8,018 bases of DNA from NCBI GenBank assembly GCA_964549595.1, contig CAZJWK010000116.1:1-8018 (forward strand), written 5' to 3'. How positions within the stretch are numbered: the first letter of the stretch is position 1; each line of letters begins with the position of its first letter. The translations under genes were made by a program, and so were the position numbers. The notes under the pieces are model-generated. The model was given only the letters and a program-made list of their open reading frames with translations. It was not told where the DNA came from and ran no database searches. Positions 1 through 6,056 of this stretch are shown here, piece after piece. This stretch comes from CAZQQN01 sp964549595 (GTDB lineage Bacteria > Bacteroidota > Bacteroidia > CAILMK01 > CAYYUA01).

Positions 1-247
1 TTAATTAACCGAATTTCAAATGAACATTAATTAAGAAGATGCATCAAATTTAAACAAAAAGGCTAATTTAAATGTTCAAGTTGGGTTTTAATTACAGCCT
101 TCTGATGATTGCCCTATTTTAAAAATATCCATTTAACTATTTAATTGGTTACGGAATCATTCTTACCTATTATTAAAAGCCCACCAAGCGTGTATTTTTA
201 TTGCATAGGATGAGATGATTTGGATTATAAATGTGCTAAAAGAAAAC

Positions 248-257
248 NNNNNNNNNN
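248..257. other. Assembly gap (10 N)
   Basis: Ten consecutive undetermined bases are present. A run of exactly ten is typical of a scaffolder's minimum gap rather than a measured length, so the true distance between the two sides is unknown. The gap falls in non-coding DNA about 75 bases downstream of the peptidase gene and does not interrupt any reading frame that I can support. Confidence 0.95.
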
Positions 258-291
258 CATTTAAGCCATATGTGCTAACTCCTGATATGAG

Positions 292-319
292 AAAAATCGA
301 TTAAGTGTAAAAAACTTAA
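292..319 (-). terminator. Weak hairpin plus T-run downstream of the operon
   Basis: On the minus strand, shortly after the peptidase stop codon, TTAAGT and ACTTAA form a perfect 6-base inverted repeat (arms 314-319 and 301-306) around a 7-base loop. Four bases later comes a run of five T (292-296 read on the minus strand). The position and T-run suit an intrinsic terminator, but the stem has a single G-C pair and would be unstable. It is a candidate only and could be chance in AT-rich DNA. Confidence 0.3.
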
Positions 320-331
320 ACAAACACATTG

Positions 332-3300
332 TTAAAAACTCCTCTCAACGCCCAGTAACCAGCGGAAAGCAAAGTTCCTGTCAGAGGAGGCCGGTCTATG
401 GCTCAAGTATAAGGGCATGTCAAACCGAAGGGTTAAGGGTTTGGCTTCTTTCAAGGGGCCCCATTGCTTAACGGTAAGGGCCGTGCCAATACCGGCATCC
501 CCTCTCAATTTTGAAAGTTTGAGGGATTGATCCAGGTCATTGTAATTGATGATCCCGATATCCCCGAACAAGTAAGTGTCTAAATGAAAATAGCGGCTCA
601 GGGCTCCTAAACGGATATCCACATAGCGGTCAAATTCTGCCTCCAGGTTAAAGGCTGCACCGGCATTGCCCGTAAAGGTTTGAAATTGTTGATTATCTGC
701 CCTGAAAGGAGCCAGGTAACCGGAATAGCCCCTAAGGTTTAAACCACCCCCGTAATGAAAGTGGTTGATCCGGGAACCATAACCCAGCCAATCATTGGGG
801 AAGAACCCTCTGGATCTAACAAATTTGTTCTCCATCATTTTTTCAGGGTTTCCCCCGGCCAGGTAAAGTTTGGATTGGGGTGCTATTTCATTGCCCAGGG
901 TATATTCGAAATGGGTCCGGGTTTTGATTTCCAGATTCCCCAGGTAGTTGTCATTCTCTACGGTAAGGTTTAACCGGGTATAATCATAATCACTACCCAG
1001 GGCGCTGCTTTTTAAGCTAAACTCAATATCACCGGAGCCGCGGAAGTAGTTGTACTGGTGATGGTATTCAAGGTCGATGGCATTGTTCCACTGACCCGCT
1101 TCCCATTGATTCGGATATAAGAGGTAATCCAGATCACTATCGTTCGGGCGGGTTGCAGCGTTAACATGGAGGCTTACCTGGTCCTGCTTGCCGAAAGATT
1201 TTTCCAGGCCGATTTGGCCTTTGTAATAGCCATCCAGTATTCGCCCGGAGACATCCAAAAACAAGTCGTGATCAAGAGAAGTGATAGGGGTTTTGTACCA
1301 GGTATTCACGTTAATAGGTTGCCTTTCGGGTGAATTTTCGGCAAGGGTATTGGCTTCATTGAATTGTTCAAGGATCCCGGAATTATACCAGGCGGTGAAA
1401 TGAAACCGGTTTTTGTAATCCAAATAATTTCCGTTCAGATGGATGCCTCCTTTTAAACCATCTATCTGGTTGTACCAAACCTCGGGCCGCCAGTTCAATT
1501 GGTATTGGTTAATGTCCTTTATTTCATCCACCTTGCTGTCAAATTGCAGGTCTATGTTCCCTTTTAAGCTATTATTTGTGCGGTTCACATCGCCTAATCG
1601 ATTACTTGGGTCAATGACCACATTCTCAATTTTGCTCCCCACATTGATGTCCGCTTGATAGGTGGTATTCAATTTTTCCCCCCAGCCGGTCCATTTGGGT
1701 AATACTTCGGCTTCCGTTTCCTTGTGGGCATACCTATTGGGAATGAGGTACTGGTGGGCTTCCCCGTCCTGGGTATAAACCGTAAAGGCCAAAGGCATTT
1801 CCATCTTTCCTTTTCGCTGGAAAGTTAGGGTATAATTCCCTACACTATCTTGCTTCCGGACGTTTTTTACCTGGTAATCAATGGTTTTGGTTGATTCCAT
1901 CCACTGATCAAAAAACCAGGTAAGGTCTATATCCGTGAATTCATGGATGGAATGGCGAAAATCTTCGGGGTAGGGGTGTGCTATCCGCCAATTTTTGAAA
2001 TAATTTTTCATGGCATTTTCATACCGGGATTCTCCAAGCACATATTGAAGGTTAAAGAGCATGGTCCCCATTTTGTAATAAACTTGCCTGTAACCCCCGC
2101 CATGACCCAAAGAGGAGTTGTATTTATGGGAATGCACGTTGAGCCGGGCATCTTTATTTTTAATGGCTTTTTCCACGTAACCGGTGTAAACCTCACTTTG
2201 TTTGTGGGAAATGGAATCCTGGAACATTTTTGTGTACCAGTTCGGCGAATAGGATATGGTGGGATAAGCCCCAAGGATTTCATCCATAGCCACTGTCGTA
2301 AGCATTTGAGTAAAGCCTTCATCCATGGCTGCCCGATAAGCTTCATTATTTCCAACAGCACTTTGATACCACATGTGACCAACCTCATGAGCCACAAGTT
2401 CGTAGTTATAAGGGGGTTTGCCACTGCAAAGCGTGATCATCGGATATTCCATACCGTCCCGCGCATCAGCCACTACCACTTTGGGGTATGGATAGGGTCC
2501 GAATTTTTCTTGATAAACCTGCACTACTGTTGCCGTGTATTCAGGGATTTCTGTCCAGCTACCGGCTTTATGCGCCTGGACTAATGCAATACAGCGAATA
2601 TCATTGACCCTTTGTATTCCCATTCGGTATTTGGGATCCGCCGTAAAAGCAAAATCATGGACATTTTCCGCGTGATATTTCCAGGTCTTTAAGCTGTCTT
2701 CATCGGATTGAAAATGCTTTTTTAGCCTTGTTTGTATTTCCTCTTCTCCGGTTTCCTCCGATTGGTAATTTTCCAGGGCAATGATGTCCAAAAGGGTTTC
2801 CGGCAAAGCTACTTTTCTGTTTTCTAAATTTCCGGTACCCTGAACTATGTATTCTTCCGGCAAGGTTAGACTGACATCGAAGGTGCCGTAATCTCCGTAA
2901 AATTCCTTGCCGAGATGTTGGTCTGTTTGCCAACCCATTTTTCGGTCGTAAACAGCAATCCTGGGGTACCAGTGAACGGCTTTAAATTGCTTAACACCAT
3001 GGTGCTGGTACATATCCATCCGTCTTCTCGCACTCCCGTTACCAAAAAAAGTTTTGAATTCCATGGTAAACTTGACCTTTTCCCCGGGCTTAATGGGCTC
3101 TGGTAAATCACAAATCAGAATGGTGTTATCAAGGGTAGTTTCTATGGTTTCGCCGTTCATTTTGATTTCCTTAACCACAGTCCCCAGTCCCTGCTTTTCA
3201 TAAAGGCCATACCGGGGTTTATTGTTATTGGCCATTTTTAATTGGTGGTAATAGGACCCTGGCTGGAAAGCATTTTGGTATAGGTGAAAATATACTTTCT

Positions 3301-3610
3301 CCAGCATATCGGGGGAATTGTTCCAGTAGGTCAAGGTTTGTTTCCCGTTAATGGCATTGGCTTGATCATCAAGCTTAGCAGAAATTTTATAGTGAACATC
3401 TTGTTGCCAATAGCCGGGGTTGGGTTTTTGGTTTTTCCAATAAAGGGGATTATCAGTACTTTGGTAAGTATTGGGTTCAGTGAGGGGATTGTAATCCCCT
3501 GAAGGTTCTCTTCCGGATTGCATGGTTTCATTGGTTGTGCTAACCGGCACTTGAGCATGGGAAAGGATGTTAAAACACAAGAAAAAGCCAATCAAAAATA
3601 ATGTTCTCAT
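332..3610 (-). CDS. Secreted M1-family zinc metallopeptidase with C-terminal Omp85-like beta-barrel
   Basis: The product is 1092 residues. Residues 1-20 are a signal peptide ending SHAQ. The catalytic part (about 45-640) has the M1 hallmarks: zinc motif HEVGH at 408-412 with the third ligand E431 exactly 18 residues further on, catalytic tyrosine probably Y511 in a YYKMG motif, and GMEYP at 386-390 where classical aminopeptidases have GAMEN. That replacement is common in the M1 branch of large bacterial secreted enzymes. The peptidase part ends near IDP (666-668). From about 700 to 1092 the sequence alternates polar and aromatic residues like an outer-membrane barrel. It has GG-x-LRGY around 956-962, GPL at 1051-1053 and a terminal Phe, as in Omp85/surface-antigen barrels. 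I see no POTRA domain between the two parts. I infer an outer-membrane-anchored peptidase for protein or peptide breakdown; the substrate is unknown. It is the last gene of a three-gene operon, 21 bases after the guanylyltransferase. The start is set by the signal peptide. The peptidase call is firm; the barrel call is inferred from motifs. Confidence 0.93.
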   Translation of the reverse strand: MRTLFLIGFFLCFNILSHAQVPVSTTNETMQSGREPSGDYNPLTEPNTYQSTDNPLYWKNQKPNPGYWQQDVHYKISAKLDDQANAINGKQTLTYWNNSPDMLEKVYFHLYQNAFQPGSYYHQLKMANNNKPRYGLYEKQGLGTVVKEIKMNGETIETTLDNTILICDLPEPIKPGEKVKFTMEFKTFFGNGSARRRMDMYQHHGVKQFKAVHWYPRIAVYDRKMGWQTDQHLGKEFYGDYGTFDVSLTLPEEYIVQGTGNLENRKVALPETLLDIIALENYQSEETGEEEIQTRLKKHFQSDEDSLKTWKYHAENVHDFAFTADPKYRMGIQRVNDIRCIALVQAHKAGSWTEIPEYTATVVQVYQEKFGPYPYPKVVVADARDGMEYPMITLCSGKPPYNYELVAHEVGHMWYQSAVGNNEAYRAAMDEGFTQMLTTVAMDEILGAYPTISYSPNWYTKMFQDSISHKQSEVYTGYVEKAIKNKDARLNVHSHKYNSSLGHGGGYRQVYYKMGTMLFNLQYVLGESRYENAMKNYFKNWRIAHPYPEDFRHSIHEFTDIDLTWFFDQWMESTKTIDYQVKNVRKQDSVGNYTLTFQRKGKMEMPLAFTVYTQDGEAHQYLIPNRYAHKETEAEVLPKWTGWGEKLNTTYQADINVGSKIENVVIDPSNRLGDVNRTNNSLKGNIDLQFDSKVDEIKDINQYQLNWRPEVWYNQIDGLKGGIHLNGNYLDYKNRFHFTAWYNSGILEQFNEANTLAENSPERQPINVNTWYKTPITSLDHDLFLDVSGRILDGYYKGQIGLEKSFGKQDQVSLHVNAATRPNDSDLDYLLYPNQWEAGQWNNAIDLEYHHQYNYFRGSGDIEFSLKSSALGSDYDYTRLNLTVENDNYLGNLEIKTRTHFEYTLGNEIAPQSKLYLAGGNPEKMMENKFVRSRGFFPNDWLGYGSRINHFHYGGGLNLRGYSGYLAPFRADNQQFQTFTGNAGAAFNLEAEFDRYVDIRLGALSRYFHLDTYLFGDIGIINYNDLDQSLKLSKLRGDAGIGTALTVKQWGPLKEAKPLTLRFDMPLYLSHRPASSDRNFAFRWLLGVERSF

Positions 3611-3631
3611 GGGTTGATAATTTTTATGCCA

Positions 3632-4714
3632 TTAAGTGTAACGTTCGCCGTACTGGGCTTTGATTTCATTGACGATCTGTCTGATCTCCTGCTCTTTTTG
3701 CTTGTCTGCTATTAACAATTTTTCACCCGTATCCACTACAATCAGGTTATTGACATTATTAAGGGCCACAAGCTTATCCTTTTGAATTTTGACCAGGCAA
3801 TCATTGGCATTACGGGCAAAAACCTTCTTACCCTGAAGGGCATTGTTATTATCATCTTTTTCCAGAAAATCGAAAACAGCATTCCAGGTACCGATGTCCG
3901 ACCATTGAAAATCTGCCGGGAGTACATACACGTTTTCAGCCTTTTCCATGATCCCGTAATCAATGGAAATCATGGGTAAAGTAGGAAAGATTTGTTTGAT
4001 AAACGCCTCTTCGTCTTGGGTTTGAAAATAAGTTTTGCCTTCCTCAAAACTATCAAACAATTCCGGTAAGTGGTTTTGAAACCCTTTCAGGATACTTTTG
4101 ATGTTCCAGATGAATATTCCTGAATTCCAGAAGAATTCACCACTATCCAGAAAGTATTGGGCCAATTCGTAATTGGGTTTTTCGGTAAAGGTTTTTACTT
4201 TTTTCAAATTACCCTTGCTTCCTTCATCCTCCATTTGGATGTACCCATAGCCTGTATCCGGCCTTGTTGGTTTAATGCCCAGGGTTATGAGAATATCTTC
4301 CTTTTGGGCAAAAGACAGTCCTTCCCGGATGGTATTTTTAAACCTGTCCTCATTCATGATCAGGTGATCGGATGGGGCAACCACCATTACGCCTTCGGGA
4401 TCAATCGCATCGATTTTATGGGCTCCATAGGCAATGGCCGGGCCTGTATTCCTGCCAACCGGCTCCGGTAGAATTTGATGATCCTGAAGAGCCGGGGCTT
4501 GTTGCTTTATAAGGTCAATATACCCTTCATTGGTTACCACGAAAATATTTTCCTCCGGAAGGATTTGCTTAAACCGGTTGTAAGTGGCTTCAAAGAGGGT
4601 TTGATTATGGCCCAGGATATCCAGGAATTGCTTGGGGTAATCTTTGGTACTTAGGGGCCAGAAGCGTTTGCCAATTCCCCCTGCCATAATGATGGCATAA
4701 TGGTGTTTGTTCAT
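3632..4714 (-). CDS. manC: Mannose-1-phosphate guanylyltransferase
   Basis: This enzyme joins mannose 1-phosphate and GTP to give GDP-mannose and pyrophosphate in the cytoplasm. GDP-mannose supplies mannose, and derived sugars such as fucose, for lipopolysaccharide, capsule and protein glycans. The 360-residue product shows the family motifs in order: the nucleotide-binding loop GGIGKRFWPL at 12-21 followed by PKQF at 27-30, EPVGRNTGPAIA at 84-95, APSDH at 113-117, GYGYIQ at 155-160, FTEKP at 176-180, FFWNSGIF at 194-201, and the DYGIMEK and WSDIGTW blocks at 252-258 and 271-277. The length matches the single-domain enzyme. The C-terminal phosphomannose isomerase domain of bifunctional AlgA/ManC proteins (about 480 residues) is absent. 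It starts 14 bases after the isomerase stop and ends 21 bases before the peptidase start, so the three are probably co-transcribed. There is no Shine-Dalgarno sequence before the ATG, as is common in Bacteroidota. The function is clear; the symbol is by homology of role. Confidence 0.95.
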   Translation of the reverse strand: MNKHHYAIIMAGGIGKRFWPLSTKDYPKQFLDILGHNQTLFEATYNRFKQILPEENIFVVTNEGYIDLIKQQAPALQDHQILPEPVGRNTGPAIAYGAHKIDAIDPEGVMVVAPSDHLIMNEDRFKNTIREGLSFAQKEDILITLGIKPTRPDTGYGYIQMEDEGSKGNLKKVKTFTEKPNYELAQYFLDSGEFFWNSGIFIWNIKSILKGFQNHLPELFDSFEEGKTYFQTQDEEAFIKQIFPTLPMISIDYGIMEKAENVYVLPADFQWSDIGTWNAVFDFLEKDDNNNALQGKKVFARNANDCLVKIQKDKLVALNNVNNLIVVDTGEKLLIADKQKEQEIRQIVNEIKAQYGERYT

Positions 4715-4728
4715 AGGGCTTTGGTTTT

Positions 4729-5694
4729 TTACAGCAGTCCTTCCCGGTTAAGGTCGTGAATATGAACCATGCCTACATATTCATGGCCATCCAGTACAAT
4801 AACCTGGGAAATCTGATCAATACGCATGATATCCCGGGCTTTCACAGCCAGATCATTTTTTTGAATGGTTTTAGGAGCGGGATTCATGATGTCTTTGGCT
4901 TTAATTGTGTTGAGTTTGTCTGTATCATTGAGCATTCTTCTTAAATCCCCATCTGTTATAATTCCCTTTAATTGGTTGTCTGCTTTGACCGCAGCAGCAC
5001 CCAACCTTTTGGTGGAAATTTCCATTATTACAGTTTTTAAACCCGCATCTTCCTGGACCTCCGGAGCCATATTATTGGGATAAATATGGGAGGCGCGAAG
5101 GTAAAGGGCCTTCCCAAGCGTACCACCAGGGTGAAAGCGGGCAAAATCCTGCTCACCAAATTCCCGGAAGTTGATAAGGCTCACCGCTAAAGCATCACCC
5201 ATTGCCAGTTGAGCTGTGGTGCTGGTAGTAGGTGCCAGGTTATTCGGACAAGCTTCATTTTTAATTTGGGTGTTGAGTATGTAATCTGCATGCTCTCCAA
5301 GGTATGATTGGGTATTGCCAACCATTCCGATCAATAAGTTTCCGGAATACCGCAAATGAGGGGCCAGGACTTTTATTTCAGGCGTGTTTCCGCTTTTGGA
5401 GATGGCAATGATAATATCCTCTTCCTGGATCATGCCTATATCCCCGTGAACGGCATCCGCTGCATGCATAAAAATGGCTCGCGTCCCCGTACTGTTAAGG
5501 GTGGCCACAATTTTATTACCAATTATTCCGCTTTTGCCAATACCGGTAATGACAACCCTTCCTTTTCCTTGATAAATGGCTTTCACACATTCATAAAAGT
5601 CCTTATCAATGAAATTTTGCAGGTCCTTAATCGCATTGCCCTCGTTTTCAAGAACCTCATTGGCAATTTGTCTGGTTTCCTCAAAGGTTTTCAT
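4729..5694 (-). CDS. kdsD: Arabinose-5-phosphate isomerase (KpsF/GutQ/KdsD family)
   Basis: This enzyme interconverts ribulose 5-phosphate and arabinose 5-phosphate, the first committed step towards Kdo, the sugar linking lipid A to the lipopolysaccharide core. The 321-residue length is normal for the family. The N-terminal SIS domain (about 30-195) has GIGKSG at 51-56, the ADAVHGDIG block at 79-87 and SKSGNT at 99-104. Four residues line up at a constant offset of five with the residues reported as catalytic in E. coli KdsD (K59, E111, E152, H193): here K54, E106, E147 and H188, so the enzyme looks intact. Two CBS domains follow, at about 206-262 and 271-321, including the TDGDLRR block; in this family they are thought to regulate activity. 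It is the first gene of the minus-strand operon with the guanylyltransferase and peptidase. A candidate -7 box lies about 27-34 bases upstream of its start. The isomerase call is firm. Whether it serves only Kdo or also a capsule pathway cannot be told from this window. Confidence 0.95.
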   Translation of the reverse strand: MKTFEETRQIANEVLENEGNAIKDLQNFIDKDFYECVKAIYQGKGRVVITGIGKSGIIGNKIVATLNSTGTRAIFMHAADAVHGDIGMIQEEDIIIAISKSGNTPEIKVLAPHLRYSGNLLIGMVGNTQSYLGEHADYILNTQIKNEACPNNLAPTTSTTAQLAMGDALAVSLINFREFGEQDFARFHPGGTLGKALYLRASHIYPNNMAPEVQEDAGLKTVIMEISTKRLGAAAVKADNQLKGIITDGDLRRMLNDTDKLNTIKAKDIMNPAPKTIQKNDLAVKARDIMRIDQISQVIVLDGHEYVGMVHIHDLNREGLL

Positions 5695-5720
5695 CCGGTA
5701 TCGATTGAAAAGATTGATGG

Positions 5721-5728
5721 CAAAAATA
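5721..5728 (-). promoter_or_regulatory. Candidate -7 box for the isomerase operon
   Basis: Read on the minus strand the sequence is TATTTTTG, a perfect match to the Bacteroidota housekeeping -7 consensus TAnnTTTG. It would place transcription start about 20 bases before the isomerase ATG. I do not find a TTG-type -33 element at the normal spacing upstream, so the call rests on one box in AT-rich DNA. Confidence 0.35.
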
Positions 5729-5908
5729 AAAAAAGCGTTTTATGTAGCGGATTTACCCTTTATCGTTTTATTAAAATACAGGAAATGGGTGGAATGCCAT
5801 AAGGAAAACAGTCGTTCATTACTTGTGAAGAAGCCGGCTTTTGAGAGGGTAAGAAAACTGGCCTTAATATCCTGAAAAATACCAAAAATCCTTTTAAAAT
5901 GCCTGCTT

Positions 5909-5923
5909 GAATATGTAATATTC
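5909..5923. promoter_or_regulatory. Inverted repeat, possible operator
   Basis: GAATAT and ATATTC form a perfect inverted repeat with a 3-base spacer. Its centre lies about 44 bases upstream of the candidate plus-strand -7 box, a place where an activator could bind. The repeat is AT-rich and may be chance; no regulator is identifiable from the sequence. Confidence 0.2.
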
Positions 5924-5959
5924 TTTCAATCTTGATTTTAATTACCGGACATGGAAGGT

Positions 5960-5967
5960 TATTTTTG
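5960..5967 (+). promoter_or_regulatory. Candidate -7 box for the surface-protein gene
   Basis: TATTTTTG matches the Bacteroidota -7 consensus TAnnTTTG exactly and is the same octamer as the candidate box for the opposite operon. The nearest TTG upstream (5932-5934) is 25 bases away, somewhat longer than usual for the -33 element. Transcription from here would give a leader of roughly 80 bases before the ATG. Confidence 0.4.
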
Positions 5968-6056
5968 ACCATTAAAGTTTTAGGAAATTCAAAGGTTCAA
6001 TACAGCCGGTTTAACGGAAATTACGGTTATAAATTATTCAGGGGTAGAAAGGTTTA

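Larger units (their letters stand above)
1..331. other. AT-rich non-coding flank with assembly gap
   Basis: I see no convincing gene in this stretch. It is strongly AT-rich, has frequent stops in all frames, and contains two copies of the palindrome TTAATTAA (1-8 and 27-34), which are expected by chance in such DNA. It lies downstream of the minus-strand operon and holds a candidate terminator close to the peptidase stop codon. The run of N at 248-257 means that an unknown amount of sequence may be missing, so a small gene or RNA spanning the gap cannot be excluded. Confidence 0.6.
5695..6056. other. Divergent intergenic regulatory region
   Basis: These 362 bases separate the minus-strand isomerase operon from the plus-strand surface-protein gene. 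Short open frames cross it but have no recognisable sequence and overlap the neighbouring gene starts. The region holds one candidate promoter in each direction, a 15-base inverted repeat (5909-5923) and a 10-base palindrome AAGCCGGCTT (5831-5840). No tRNA, riboswitch or other known RNA was recognised in it. Confidence 0.6.

Noticed and set aside
1..34. Two TTAATTAA palindromes as a possible direct repeat or mobile-element end
   Set aside because: The octamer is expected often in such AT-rich DNA, the flanks do not match, and there is no transposase or duplicated target site.
1943..2584. Plus-strand open frame of 213 codons
   Set aside because: It lies wholly antisense to the catalytic region of the M1 peptidase, including the zinc motif, and its translation has no recognisable domain. 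It is a shadow frame.
386..3225. Possibility that the 1092-residue peptidase is two genes joined by an assembly error
   Set aside because: The frame is continuous with no N run or frameshift, and the linker after IDP flows directly into barrel-like sequence, so a true single protein is the simpler reading.
5356..5875. Plus-strand open frames overlapping the start of the isomerase gene
   Set aside because: They are antisense to conserved SIS-domain sequence and run into the divergent promoter region; their translations resemble no family.
5760..5972. Minus-strand 70-codon open frame in the intergenic region
   Set aside because: It has no recognisable sequence, covers the candidate promoter and inverted repeat of the plus-strand gene, and ends upstream of the isomerase promoter. 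A real small gene is not excluded, but nothing supports it.
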